Assembly (NCBI RefSeq): GCF_030813245.1
Contig: NZ_JAUSUA010000002.1
Span: 124,001-188,000 of the forward strand
DNA: 64,000 nucleotides
Source of the DNA: Alkalicoccobacillus murimartini
GTDB lineage: Bacteria > Bacillota > Bacilli > Bacillales > Bacillaceae_D
Direction: 5' to 3'
Shown here: in pieces, positions 17,456 through 29,506 of the stretch
How positions within the stretch are numbered: the stretch's first letter is position 1
How the letters are laid out: the number at the start of each line of letters is the position of its first letter
Made by a program: the position numbers and the translations under genes
Notes under the pieces: model-generated
Database searches by the model: none
What the model was told of the DNA's origin: nothing
The model's input: the letters and a program-made list of their open reading frames with translations, nothing else

Positions 17456-18439
17456 TTAGATAAAAGGAATAATGAAATATAAAACCGGAATGATCACAAG
17501 CAACAAAGTGGTATTAACAATCCAATTTGAATTTGCAAGCTCAACATCTAATTTATACAGTTGAGGAGGCACAAGAGCTGAAACAGCTGTTGGCATCGCC
17601 GCCATAATTAAAATGACTTTTAAAAGATATCCATCGAATAATTCTCCCAGGCCAAATAAAACAGCAAGAGATACGATGATCGCGGGTACCATCACACATT
17701 TGATCGCTGACAGTGAGATACTGAGCTTGAAGTGCTTTTTGACCGCTGTCAGTCGCATAGAGAAGCCCACAGGAATCAAAAGAATAACAGAAGCCAGAGG
17801 AACAAGGATTTGATTTAACTGGCCATAGAAGTCAAAGCGAACCCATGATGATAGGTTTAATAATCCTCCAATGACAACGGCGAAAAACGTAATCATGATA
17901 AACGGGTCCCGGATAATTGAACTCCATTTAGAACGACTCACTTTATTCGTTTGTACCTGACCATAGCTCTTAGCAATCGGATAACAAACCGTATAATAAA
18001 ATAACTCTTCAAACAGTCTAAACATCGCTACGTACGCTAAGCTCTGTTCTCCTAATAACAAGACGCAGAATAACGCCCCAAAGCTCCCTAGATTCACAAA
18101 TGAACCTGTTACAAACATTGAACCCGTTTGTTCTCTCGACAATTTATAGTACTTGGACAGAAGGATACCAAACAAGCCACCAAGCATGATCGTAGCAATC
18201 CCAAGAACAGGGAGATAAATAAGTTGGATATTTGATAGTTCTGAGTACCAGAACGCCCCTATTAAAATGATGGGATTGATCCCAAGAAGCACAAATCGAA
18301 TACAAAATGATAAAAAGAGAGACAACGGAAACCAAACAGGTATAGACTGTTTATCGGCCATTAACCGCAAGATCCGTCCCAGTATAAGCCCTAATGCAAT
18401 AATACCAAAAGCAAACAAAAATTGGTTAATGCGATCCAC
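17456..18439 (-). CDS. AEC-family transporter (auxin efflux carrier-like)
   Basis: A 327-residue integral membrane protein with about eight to ten hydrophobic segments, for example FAFGIIALGLILGRILRL at the N-terminus and LLVIIPVLYFIIPF at the C-terminus. Segments such as GSFVNLGSFGALFCVLLLG and MAAMPTAVSALVPPQLY are typical of the AEC family, which moves organic anions such as malate. The substrate is unknown. The start is uncertain: the GTG at 18439 overlaps the AGGAG site, so a start a few codons downstream is possible. It is divergent from the cysteine hydrolase gene. Confidence 0.85.
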   Translation of the reverse strand: MDRINQFLFAFGIIALGLILGRILRLMADKQSIPVWFPLSLFLSFCIRFVLLGINPIILIGAFWYSELSNIQLIYLPVLGIATIMLGGLFGILLSKYYKLSREQTGSMFVTGSFVNLGSFGALFCVLLLGEQSLAYVAMFRLFEELFYYTVCYPIAKSYGQVQTNKVSRSKWSSIIRDPFIMITFFAVVIGGLLNLSSWVRFDFYGQLNQILVPLASVILLIPVGFSMRLTAVKKHFKLSISLSAIKCVMVPAIIVSLAVLFGLGELFDGYLLKVILIMAAMPTAVSALVPPQLYKLDVELANSNWIVNTTLLLVIIPVLYFIIPFI

Positions 18440-18508
18440 TCCTACACGTAACAGTTATAGAATATGTTAAATTTATAATAAAATGGTTTTTATAGGAGAT
18501 GATGACGA

Positions 18509-19030
18509 ATGAAACCCGCTTTACTTATTCTAGATGCGCAAAACGGGTTTATCCAGGCAGGATCTTTTCAAAAAGAGGTAGATAATATTCAGAAGCTAGC
18601 TACCCATTTTAAAGATCGTTCATCCCCAGTGATATTGACACGACATATTGATTCACTATCAACTAGTCTTATTCAAGACCAAACTGATGAAGGAGAACTA
18701 GATCCTCGTTTAACCCCATTCGCAACTAAAATTGTGAAAAAGGGTCAACCCAGTGCATTTTTGGACACTGATTTGAACAGCTTTCTTCAGTCAGAAGGGG
18801 TGACTCATCTTGTCATCACCGGATTTAATGTAGAGTACTGTTGTCTATTTAATTCTGTTATTGCACATGAAAAAGGTTACTCAGTCACTTATGTAGAAGA
18901 TGCTTCTGGCACTGTGAACACGCATGAAACGTACGAAATGCCAGGTTTAGATATTCGTGATTTTGTGGCGACTGTCCTTCACTGGTCCGGAACCACTCAC
19001 GTTGTAGATACAGAAGAATACATATCTTAA
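18509..19030 (+). CDS. Cysteine hydrolase, isochorismatase family
   Basis: A 173-residue protein starting MKPALLILDAQNGFI, with the catalytic aspartate in LILDAQ near residue 9, a lysine in KKGQPSAFLDTDL near 76 and the nucleophilic cysteine in GFNVEYCCLFNS near 111. The family includes nicotinamidase, isochorismatase and carbamoyl-hydrolysing enzymes. The exact substrate cannot be read from the sequence. It is the only plus-strand gene in this block, with a TAGGAG site, and shares a terminator with secG on the opposite strand. Confidence 0.88.
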   Translation: MKPALLILDAQNGFIQAGSFQKEVDNIQKLATHFKDRSSPVILTRHIDSLSTSLIQDQTDEGELDPRLTPFATKIVKKGQPSAFLDTDLNSFLQSEGVTHLVITGFNVEYCCLFNSVIAHEKGYSVTYVEDASGTVNTHETYEMPGLDIRDFVATVLHWSGTTHVVDTEEYIS

Positions 19031-19037
19031 CATAGAA

Positions 19038-19080
19038 GAAACCACCCCAGTCTTACCACATGATTGGAGTGGTTTCTTTA
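19038..19080. terminator. Bidirectional terminator between cysteine hydrolase and secG
   Basis: GAAACCAC at 19038-19045 pairs with GTGGTTTC at 19069-19076, with further pairing inside. T tracts are short on the plus side. The two flanking genes converge here. Confidence 0.6.
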
Positions 19081-19089
19081 AAACATCTA

Positions 19090-19320
19090 TTATAAGAAAT
19101 AACCAAGAGTGACAGCTAGAACAAAAAATAGAACGGCCAATACGATGGTTGCTCTATGAAGAACAAGGTCTACTCCTCTGGCTTTTTGTTTCCCTACCAA
19201 CTGCTCTGCTCCACCGGAAATAGCTCCAGACAATCCAGCACTTTTCCCTGACTGCAGCACAACAACTGTAATTAGAGAAATCGAGACAATTACCAACAAA
19301 ATCATTAACGTTAGTTGCAA
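19090..19320 (-). CDS. secG: Preprotein translocase subunit SecG
   Basis: A 76-residue protein with two transmembrane segments (about 3-20 and 54-75) and the SecG signature [13 protein letters not shown] in the connecting loop. The start is a TTG with GGAGGTGG upstream. SecG joins SecY and SecE to form the protein-conducting channel. In B. subtilis secG is followed directly by est (yvaK) and rnr. Here about 11 kb of accessory genes lie between them. Confidence 0.93.
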   Translation of the reverse strand: MQLTLMILLVIVSISLITVVVLQSGKSAGLSGAISGGAEQLVGKQKARGVDLVLHRATIVLAVLFFVLAVTLGYFL

Positions 19321-19722
19321 ATCATTCCACCTCCATGCACATCTTGCGCTAGTTTAAATCTACCATATACCCGTGCCTTAATCAACGCTATCGCTAGAAA
19401 AAGTAAGAATTTTATTCTGACGTACACGCTTGTTGATACATTAACCATCTATGTTATATTTCCGCTTTATTCTACAAGCACCTCATCATTTCCCGCGCAA
19501 TATCTCAATTTCCGAGTGGTAGTTGTACTTATGACCATATTAGACACCGTAATAAGCCAAATAGTTAGGAATAGAGCGAAGAGGATGTCCTCATCGAACC
19601 AATCGCAATAGGATCACTTGCATTGCTTTCGCTGCTAAGTTCGAAACAAAAAAGACGATCTTTCGCTAAGTAATTCAATAAAAATATCCTCAATAATCTA
19701 TTAAGATTCAGGTCCTCTTACT
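19321..19722. other. Intergenic region upstream of secG
   Basis: About 400 bp with no frame that has both a ribosome binding site and protein-like composition. The only notable open frame (19315-19611, plus) is rich in rare residue runs, overlaps the secG start and is not believable. It presumably holds the secG promoter, but no clear -10/-35 pair was identified. Confidence 0.4.
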
Positions 19723-19843
19723 AGCGGACGGGATGGGGAGGCCGACTCCTGCGGGAATAAAGGGCAAGGTTGAAATAGACTGGTATAGCCAGTTTAGTTC
19801 AACGCCCTCCCGCGGAAAGCGTGCCCCCCCATCCCGGTAGCGG
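19723..19843. repeat. Long imperfect inverted repeat, MITE-like
   Basis: About 120 bp. The outer arms AGCGGACGGGATGGGGAG and CCCCCCATCCCGGTAGCGG match in inverted orientation, then GACTCCTGCGGG faces CCCGCGGAAAGCG less perfectly. The inner part GTTGAAATAGACTGG faces CCAGTTTAGTTCAAC around a short loop. GC content is far above that of the flanks. GC-rich hairpin repeats containing CTCCTGCGGG are, to my memory, dispersed in intergenic regions of alkaliphilic bacilli. There is no coding capacity. Confidence 0.65.
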
Positions 19844-19891
19844 AATGACTGCACTCTCTCAATTAACTTAAGCAGAAATATATCTCAAACC

Positions 19892-19931
19892 AAAAAAGAA
19901 CGATCCTATATAGGATCGTTCTTCGTTTTTT
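19892..19931 (-). terminator. Terminator of the glycolytic operon after eno
   Basis: A near-perfect 13-bp stem (AAGAACGATCCTA at 19896-19908 with its complement at 19911-19923), with T runs on the minus strand. It lies directly after the enolase stop codon. Confidence 0.85.
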
Positions 19932-19934
19932 AAC

Positions 19935-21239
<1,305 letters not shown>

Positions 21240-21253
21240 TTAATGTTGTTTGG

Positions 21254-23541
<2,288 letters not shown>

Positions 23542-23561
23542 TCATCACCTCTCGTAATTGA

Positions 23562-24749
23562 TTACTCTTTATCTGAAAGGGCTACAACACCTGGAAGGTC
23601 TTTGCCCTCCATAAATTCAAGTGACGCCCCTCCACCTGTAGAGATATGGCTCATCTTATCAGCGAATCCAAACTTTTCAACAGCAGCAGCAGAATCTCCA
23701 CCACCAATAACAGAATACGTTTCAGTGCTATCAGCAAGAGCTTCGGCTACAGCCTTCGTTCCGCCAGCAAAGGTCTCAAGTTCAAATACACCCATAGGAC
23801 CGTTCCAGATTACAAGTGCAGAATCTGCAACAACACTCTTGTATGTATCTTGTGTTTTAGGACCAATGTCTAAAGCTTCCCAATCAGCTGGAATTTCGCT
23901 AATCGGAACAATGTGTGTGTTTGCATCATTAGAGAAGTCATCTGCAACAATAACGTCCTCAGGCATGTAGAAGTTCACACCGTTCTTTTTTGCTTTTTCC
24001 ATAAAGGTTTTGGCTAGCTCAATTTTATCTTCTTCTAGTAAGGACTTACCTACTTCATGACCAAGAGCTTTTACAAATGTATAAGCCAATCCTCCGCCAA
24101 TGATAAGGTTATCGACTTTATCTAATAGATGATCAATGACACCAATCTTATCTTTTACTTTTGCTCCACCAATAATAGCTGTAAATGGACGTTTCGGTTC
24201 TGTCAGTGCTTGTCCAAGCACATCAAGTTCCTTTTCCATTAAGAAACCAGCAGCAGAAGGAAGATGCTTAGCGATTCCTTCAGTAGAAGCATGCGCACGG
24301 TGAGCTGCACCAAATGCGTCATTTACATAAAAATCAGCTAGGGATGCAAATTCCTTTGCAAGTTCAGCATCATTTTTTTCTTCTCCTGGATAGAAACGGA
24401 CGTTTTCAAGTAGAAGAATATCCCCATCTTTTAACTCTTTTACAGCAGCCTGTGCTACTTCACCTCTTGCTTCAGTGCTAGCAGCGACTGGTTGATCTAA
24501 CAACTCAGAAAGTCTTACTGCAACAGGTTTGAGACGAAGTTCTTCAACAGCTTGTCCTTTTGGACGACCAAGATGACTAGCAAGAATAACTTTCGCACCT
24601 TGTTTAACTAAATGTTTAATGGTTGGAAGAGCCGCTTTAATACGAGTCTCATCCGTAATCGCTCCATCATTCATTGGTACATTAAAGTCAACACGAACAA
24701 AGACGCGCTTTCCTGTTAATGTAACATCTTGAAGAGTTTGCTTATTCAT
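23562..24749 (-). CDS. pgk: Phosphoglycerate kinase
   Basis: A 395-residue two-domain kinase transferring phosphate from 1,3-bisphosphoglycerate to ADP. The N-terminal signature [12 protein letters not shown] and the substrate-binding HLGRPKG are visible near residues 15-65, and the nucleotide-binding [13 protein letters not shown] near 350. AGGAGGAGG precedes the ATG. It lies in the operon after gapA, separated by a hairpin-containing gap of 90 bp. Confidence 0.98.
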   Translation of the reverse strand: MNKQTLQDVTLTGKRVFVRVDFNVPMNDGAITDETRIKAALPTIKHLVKQGAKVILASHLGRPKGQAVEELRLKPVAVRLSELLDQPVAASTEARGEVAQAAVKELKDGDILLLENVRFYPGEEKNDAELAKEFASLADFYVNDAFGAAHRAHASTEGIAKHLPSAAGFLMEKELDVLGQALTEPKRPFTAIIGGAKVKDKIGVIDHLLDKVDNLIIGGGLAYTFVKALGHEVGKSLLEEDKIELAKTFMEKAKKNGVNFYMPEDVIVADDFSNDANTHIVPISEIPADWEALDIGPKTQDTYKSVVADSALVIWNGPMGVFELETFAGGTKAVAEALADSTETYSVIGGGDSAAAVEKFGFADKMSHISTGGGASLEFMEGKDLPGVVALSDKE

Positions 24750-24782
24750 AAACGAACCTCCTCCTATTCTTTATTTTGTGAC

Positions 24783-24833
24783 AAGCGGAAAGAGGAGTCA
24801 GATTCAAGACCCTCCTCCTCTTATGATCCGCTT
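24783..24833 (-). other. Hairpin in the gapA-pgk intergenic gap
   Basis: AAGCGGA at 24783 pairs with TCCGCTT ending at 24833, with an inner AGAGGAG/CTCCTCTT stem. There is no T tract after it on the minus strand, so it is probably an mRNA-stability or processing element, or a weak partial terminator, within the operon. Confidence 0.5.
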
Positions 24834-24839
24834 GCTCCA

Positions 24840-25847
24840 TTATAGCCCTTTGCTAGCGATGTATTCAACTAAGTCAACGACACGGTTTGAGAAGCCAGTT
24901 TCGTTATCGTACCAAGAGATAACTTTAACCATGTTGCCTTCCATAACCATTGTTGAAAGTGCGTCAATTGTAGAAGAATGTGTGTTGCCATTGTAGTCAT
25001 GAGATACTAATGGCTCTTCAGAATATCCAAGCACACCTTTAAGTTTTCCTTCAGATGCTTCTTTAAGTGCTGCATTTACTTCTTCAGCTGTTACGTCTTT
25101 ATCTAGCTCAACAACAAGGTCAACTAGTGACACGTTTGGAGTTGGAACACGCATAGCTGCACCATTCAATTTCCCTTTAAGTTCAGGAAGAACAAGTGCT
25201 ACGGCTTTAGCAGCTCCAGTTGATGTTGGAATGATATTCTCAGCAGCCGCACGAGCACGACGGTAATCTTTATGTGGAAGATCAAGAATTTGTTGATCAT
25301 TTGTGTAAGAGTGAACTGTGTTCATTAGTCCACGACGGATACCAAATTGATCGTTTAATACTTTAGCAAAAGGCGCTAAGCAGTTTGTTGTACAAGATGC
25401 GTTAGAGATAACGTCATGGCTTGCTGGATCATACTTATCTTCGTTCACACCTACTACTATAGTTAGATCTTCATCAGAAGCTGGTGCAGAGATGATGACC
25501 TTTTTAGCTCCTGCTTCGATATGTTTAGCAGCATCTGCACGCTTCGTGAAGAAACCAGTAGATTCGATAACCACTTCAACTCCGTGCTTATCCCATCCAA
25601 TTTCAGCTGGGTTACGCTCAGCAGAAACCTGGATCTCATGACCGTCTACAACTAATGAGTTTTCTTTTACTTCAATGCTCACGTCAAGATTTCCGTGAAC
25701 CGTGTCATATTTCAATAAGTGAGCTAACATGTTAGCGTCAGTTAAGTCGTTAATTGCTACTACCTCTACGTTAGGATTCTGAAGTGCCGTGCGGAATACG
25801 TTACGACCAATACGTCCAAAACCATTAATACCAATTTTCGTTGCCAT
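24840..25847 (-). CDS. gapA: Glyceraldehyde-3-phosphate dehydrogenase, glycolytic
   Basis: A 335-residue NAD-dependent dehydrogenase. The N-terminal Rossmann motif is GINGFGRIGR, an aspartate follows in AINDLTD at position 34 (typical of NAD preference), the catalytic cysteine is Cys152 in SNASCTTNC and the base is His178. It oxidises glyceraldehyde 3-phosphate to 1,3-bisphosphoglycerate. Its place directly after cggR identifies it as the glycolytic GapA, not the gluconeogenic GapB. Confidence 0.98.
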   Translation of the reverse strand: MATKIGINGFGRIGRNVFRTALQNPNVEVVAINDLTDANMLAHLLKYDTVHGNLDVSIEVKENSLVVDGHEIQVSAERNPAEIGWDKHGVEVVIESTGFFTKRADAAKHIEAGAKKVIISAPASDEDLTIVVGVNEDKYDPASHDVISNASCTTNCLAPFAKVLNDQFGIRRGLMNTVHSYTNDQQILDLPHKDYRRARAAAENIIPTSTGAAKAVALVLPELKGKLNGAAMRVPTPNVSLVDLVVELDKDVTAEEVNAALKEASEGKLKGVLGYSEEPLVSHDYNGNTHSSTIDALSTMVMEGNMVKVISWYDNETGFSNRVVDLVEYIASKGL

Positions 25848-25916
25848 GTTAAAATTCCTCCTGACATAATTTGAAAAGCTAATCTATCAAAAAGGGCAGT
25901 ACCCTTTTCTTCCTAT

Positions 25917-26942
25917 TCATATTTCTTGAAGCAGTCTTCTTGCGGCCGCCTCATCTGTAATTAATACGTCACTTGGACGGTGTTGCATATACGCCTTAAT
26001 TGCATTGGCTTTTGATGCGCCTCCTGCAACAGAGATCACATGCTTGCCAGTGTCTAACTCATCCAACTGCAACCCAATCGTTCGTTGCTTATGAATAATC
26101 TCACCTGACTGATTAAAGTAATAGCCAAAAGCCTCTGCTATTGCGTGTTCCCTTTTCAGTTTGTTCATAAACGGCTCTTCCGAACTTCGTCTAGCAGCCA
26201 TTCTAGTAGCATCACCAATTCCATGGAGCAAAATGCGGGAAGTCTTAATCAAATCAAGAATTTCCTTAACAGATGGTTCCATCACTAGTGAAGCATAAGC
26301 TTCTTCGCTTAACTGATCAGGTACATGCATTAGACGATATTCAGCTCCAGCACGATCAGCAAACTCCGCACTAATCGTATTTGCCTGATTTTCGACTCTT
26401 TCACCTAACCCTCCACGGGCAGGTACAAAGATTGTTTGGCTTACCTTCGGATCTGGTGTCATCATTTGTGCAACTGCTGCAAGAGTTGTGCCTCCCATAA
26501 CAGCTACCACAGATCTTGGCTCAATGATTGCTTTTAACTCTTTGACGCAAGCCTGACCCATCTCCTGCTTTACCCAGTCTTCCTCGTCACTGTCTCCGGC
26601 TACAATAACTGCCTTCTTCACTCCGAGTTTGTCTTGAAGTTCTGATTCAAATGCCTTTAATCCAAGCAATTCTTTCATCGTATCGTCTAATTGGACAAGC
26701 ACAGTTTCCCCTTCTCTTGTAAGACTCATACCAGCTGTCGTAAATGTAACAAGCCGTTGTTCTTTAAGAAAAGTCACTTCTCCTCGTACAACTCGTTCGG
26801 AAAGTTGTAGATTAACAGCAAGTGCCCTGCGACCAATTGGTTGGCGAAGATAAACGAATTGCAGCATTCGATATCGTTTTTGCATGGTTTCTACTAGTTC
26901 AGGTACTAGCTGCTTCTGTATATTAACCAGCTTTCTCATCAT
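25917..26942 (-). CDS. cggR: Central glycolytic genes regulator CggR
   Basis: A 341-residue SorC/DeoR-type repressor. The start is set at 26942 (MMRKLVNIQKQLVPELVETM) because AGAGGTG lies 6 bp upstream. A longer frame to 26993 would read through the operator. The helix-turn-helix covers about residues 35-60 (IGRRALAVNLQLSERVVRGE), and the C-terminal domain binds fructose-1,6-bisphosphate (ISVAGGASKANAIKAY). In B. subtilis CggR represses its own operon until that sugar phosphate accumulates. Confidence 0.95.
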   Translation of the reverse strand: MMRKLVNIQKQLVPELVETMQKRYRMLQFVYLRQPIGRRALAVNLQLSERVVRGEVTFLKEQRLVTFTTAGMSLTREGETVLVQLDDTMKELLGLKAFESELQDKLGVKKAVIVAGDSDEEDWVKQEMGQACVKELKAIIEPRSVVAVMGGTTLAAVAQMMTPDPKVSQTIFVPARGGLGERVENQANTISAEFADRAGAEYRLMHVPDQLSEEAYASLVMEPSVKEILDLIKTSRILLHGIGDATRMAARRSSEEPFMNKLKREHAIAEAFGYYFNQSGEIIHKQRTIGLQLDELDTGKHVISVAGGASKANAIKAYMQHRPSDVLITDEAAARRLLQEI

Positions 26943-26966
26943 TAGTAGCACCTCTTTCTGTAAATA

Positions 26967-27004
26967 GGGACACTGATCGTCCCGCGCAGACATTTTACGT
27001 CCCG
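26967..27004 (-). promoter_or_regulatory. CggR operator
   Basis: On the minus strand, CGGGAC-N6-TGTC-N4-CGGGAC-N6-TGTCCC matches the two direct repeats of the known B. subtilis CggR operator exactly in sequence and spacing. It lies between the promoter and the cggR start, as expected for a roadblock-type repressor site. Confidence 0.93.
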
Positions 27005-27032
27005 ATTAAACCAAACGTCTGCTACAAATATA

Positions 27033-27061
27033 ATGATAACAACTGTTCACCAGTTTGACAA
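27033..27061 (-). promoter_or_regulatory. Promoter of the cggR-gapA operon
   Basis: On the minus strand TTGTCA (27061-27056), a 17-bp spacer and TATCAT (27038-27033) form a good sigma-A promoter, placed 29 bp upstream of the CggR operator. Confidence 0.8.
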
Positions 27062-27099
27062 GTTTTTTAGCCTAGTTTTTAAAATAAAAAAAGCAATAC

Positions 27100-27339
27100 T
27101 TAGTTCGTATTTTTAATGATTTGACTGATTTTATCATATGAAAGAATTCCCTCATCTGCTTCGATCCCCTCCACTAAAACCACAGGAATACGCAACATAT
27201 ATTTCTCCAACAATTCATCGTCTTCATAAATATCAACCACATTGACTGTTAAGAAATATTCTTCTTTTAATTTTTCAATAACATGAAGCCCCTTCTCACA
27301 TAATGAACAGTTGTTCTTCGAGTAGAATGTTATGTGCAT
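27100..27339 (-). CDS. Glutaredoxin-like protein (DUF836 type)
   Basis: A 79-residue thioredoxin-fold protein with the redox motif CSLC at about residues 11-14 (FYSKNNCSLCEKG) and the cis-proline in RIPVVLVEG. Small proteins of this group are thiol-disulfide exchangers of unclear substrate. The start at 27339 has AAGGAG. It stands upstream of the cggR promoter as its own short unit. Confidence 0.88.
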   Translation of the reverse strand: MHITFYSKNNCSLCEKGLHVIEKLKEEYFLTVNVVDIYEDDELLEKYMLRIPVVLVEGIEADEGILSYDKISQIIKNTN

Positions 27340-27492
27340 GATGTTGTCTCCTTCTATATAAAGTTAGATTCAGTATATCAAAATAAATGCAGTAAACCGT
27401 AAAACCGGTTTAACTTTACCTAGAATCGGCAATGATGAAAAGAGGGTTTTGGCTTGTCGATATGGAATGTACTATATAAAGAGTGGTTTTTA

Positions 27493-27522
27493 TTTGACCT
27501 TCTTTGACCTAATCGGTATGAT
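27493..27522 (+). promoter_or_regulatory. clpP promoter overlapped by a CtsR box
   Basis: TTTGACC-TTC-TTTGACC (27493-27509) is the exact complement of the CtsR heptad repeat GGTCAAA-N3-GGTCAAA. Its first half also supplies the -35 (TTTGAC), 18 bp from TATGAT at 27517-27522. CtsR binding would therefore occlude the promoter and release it on heat or protein stress. Confidence 0.93.
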
Positions 27523-27592
27523 GTACATACAGCACAATGATGAAAGCTGATCTTAATACGTAATTAACCACATTTCACAGGAGGAATGATCC

Positions 27593-28186
27593 ATGAATCT
27601 CATCCCTACAGTTATTGAACAAACAAACCGCGGCGAGCGTGCATACGATATTTACTCTCGTCTTTTGAAGGACCGGATTATTATGCTTGGAAGTGCTATT
27701 GATGACAATGTGGCTAACTCAATTGTTGCACAGTTACTTTTCTTACAAGCAGATGATCCAGATAAGGATATTTCTTTATACATCAACAGCCCAGGCGGAT
27801 CAATCACGGCTGGTATGGCGATCTACGATACGATGCAGTTCATCAAACCAGATGTATCAACGATCTGCATTGGTATGGCCGCTTCAATGGGATCATTCCT
27901 ATTGTCAGCTGGCGCAAAGGGCAAACGCCTTGCTTTACCTAATAGTGAAGTCATGATCCACCAACCACTTGGTGGAACACAAGGTCAAGCTTCAGACATT
28001 GAAATTCATGCTCGCCGCATTATTGAAATGCGTGAGAAGCTGAACGAAATTCTTTCAGAGCGTACAGGTCAACCAATCGAAATCATTGCTCGTGATACTG
28101 ATCGTGATAACTTCATGACTGCTGAACGCGCAAAAGAGTATGGTTTAATTGACGAAGTCATTTCTTCACAAGCACAAAAGAAATAA
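27593..28186 (+). CDS. clpP: ATP-dependent Clp protease proteolytic subunit
   Basis: A 197-residue serine protease with catalytic triad Ser98 (GMAASMGSF), His123 (MIHQPLGG) and Asp172, the canonical positions. The N-terminus [20 protein letters not shown] is the short propeptide form. It assembles into a 14-subunit barrel that works with ClpX or ClpC, including degradation of tmRNA-tagged proteins. It is a single-gene unit with AGGAGG before the start, a CtsR-controlled promoter and its own terminator. Confidence 0.98.
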   Translation: MNLIPTVIEQTNRGERAYDIYSRLLKDRIIMLGSAIDDNVANSIVAQLLFLQADDPDKDISLYINSPGGSITAGMAIYDTMQFIKPDVSTICIGMAASMGSFLLSAGAKGKRLALPNSEVMIHQPLGGTQGQASDIEIHARRIIEMREKLNEILSERTGQPIEIIARDTDRDNFMTAERAKEYGLIDEVISSQAQKK

Positions 28187-28189
28187 TAA

Positions 28190-28220
28190 AAAAAGGCAGC
28201 CCACTCGGCTGCCTTTTTTT
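28190..28220. terminator. Terminator between clpP and crh
   Basis: GGCAGCC at 28195-28201 pairs with GGCTGCC at 28207-28213, followed by seven T on the plus strand. A-rich sequence on the other side also allows it to end the converging crh transcript. Confidence 0.88.
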
Positions 28221-28230
28221 ATGTATTAAA

Positions 28231-28488
28231 TTAAGAAGGATTTTGAATATAATCAACCAATGTATCAAGTGCTTCTTTCTCATCGTGCCCATCAGTACTT
28301 ATAACAATTGATGCATCATGCCTAATAGCCAAACTCATAATCCCCATTATACTTTTGGCATTGGCCACCTTGCCATCTTTTTCAATATTAACAATCGATG
28401 AGAATCGATTCGCTTCTTGGACAAACAAGGCTGCAGGACGAGCTTGCAATCCACCCTTAATGGCAACTTTCACTTCTGATTTAAGCAT
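28231..28488 (-). CDS. crh: Catabolite repression HPr-like protein Crh
   Basis: An 85-residue HPr homologue. Position 15 is glutamine (GGLQARPAA) where HPr has the phosphorylatable histidine, so it cannot take part in the sugar phosphotransferase chain. Ser46 (NAKSIMGIMSL) is kept. This combination identifies Crh, which is phosphorylated on Ser46 by HprK (encoded here at 50590) and acts with CcpA in catabolite repression. It follows whiA, as in B. subtilis. Confidence 0.96.
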   Translation of the reverse strand: MLKSEVKVAIKGGLQARPAALFVQEANRFSSIVNIEKDGKVANAKSIMGIMSLAIRHDASIVISTDGHDEKEALDTLVDYIQNPS

Positions 28489-28514
28489 TGTAATTCCCTC
28501 CTTTTATTTAGTCT

Positions 28515-29468
28515 TTATAAACTTTCAAGCACTTCACCTGAGCGAATTTTTTCAGCAATTTCATCAATTTTTTTGAGCCTATGATTAATGCCTGACTTAC
28601 TTACTTTTCCGCCTTCTAACATTTCACCAAGTTCCTTTAACGTGACATCTTGATGAACAAGCCTCATGGATGCAATCTCTTGTAACCTTGGAGGTAGTTG
28701 TTCTAATCCAATCGTCCGTTGGATGAGACGGATATTCTCAACTTGTCTTAATGCAGCCCCTACCGTTTTGTTTAGATTTGCCGTTTCACAATTAACCAAT
28801 CGGTTTACTGAATTTCGCATATCTTTTAAAATACGAACATCCTCAAAATACAGTAGTGCTTGGTGTGCACCTATAATGCTAAGAAATTCGGTAATTTTTT
28901 CACTCTCTTTTATATAGACAATATATCCTTTTTTCCGTTCTAACGGTTTTGCACGTAGTCCATATTCGTTCATTAGTTCACATAGTGAAGTATTATGTTC
29001 TTCATATGAAGAAAAAATCTCCAGATGATAGGAAGAAGTCTCAGGATGATTCACTGATCCGCCAGCTAGAAAGGCACCACGCAAATAGGCGCGTTTTCCT
29101 TGCTCAGATTTGATTAATTCCTTTGAAATCGTTCGAATGAGAGTAAATCCTTCTCCTAGAATTCCAAGCTGCTCCATGAGAGATTGAGCCCCTCTTGAGA
29201 CTCTAACTAAGTAGACGTTGTTTTTTTTCAACCTCATCTTTTTTCGAACAAGCAATTCAATAAAAACATTTGGGAACAATTGCTTTAGTAATGTATAGAT
29301 CCGTCTAGCTATAGCAGCATTTTCAGTAGTAATGTCTAACCCTACTTGTTGACGCGCAAACGAAAGTGAGCCATTCATACGAACTAAAGCAGCCAGCTCA
29401 GCCGACGCATAAGGTTCAGCAGGTTCCAGCTGAGTGAGTTCTTTTTTGACTTTGGCCGCAAAAGACAT
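28515..29468 (-). CDS. whiA: DNA-binding protein WhiA
   Basis: A 317-residue protein with an N-terminal LAGLIDADG-like domain ([17 protein letters not shown], about 125-140) and a C-terminal helix-turn-helix ([20 protein letters not shown], about 275-294). The start [11 protein letters not shown] at 29468 matches the family and has GGGGTG 6 bp upstream. WhiA acts in sporulation control in actinomycetes and influences cell division and chromosome segregation in B. subtilis. It sits in the conserved rapZ-yvcK-whiA-crh cluster. Confidence 0.95.
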   Translation of the reverse strand: MSFAAKVKKELTQLEPAEPYASAELAALVRMNGSLSFARQQVGLDITTENAAIARRIYTLLKQLFPNVFIELLVRKKMRLKKNNVYLVRVSRGAQSLMEQLGILGEGFTLIRTISKELIKSEQGKRAYLRGAFLAGGSVNHPETSSYHLEIFSSYEEHNTSLCELMNEYGLRAKPLERKKGYIVYIKESEKITEFLSIIGAHQALLYFEDVRILKDMRNSVNRLVNCETANLNKTVGAALRQVENIRLIQRTIGLEQLPPRLQEIASMRLVHQDVTLKELGEMLEGGKVSKSGINHRLKKIDEIAEKIRSGEVLESL

Positions 29469-29506
29469 TCTGTTCACCCCATTTCTTTGAATCTTCTCTA
29501 TATTCG

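Noticed and set aside
19315-19611. 98-codon plus-strand frame upstream of secG
   Set aside because: It overlaps the secG start, has no ribosome binding site and does not look like a protein family.
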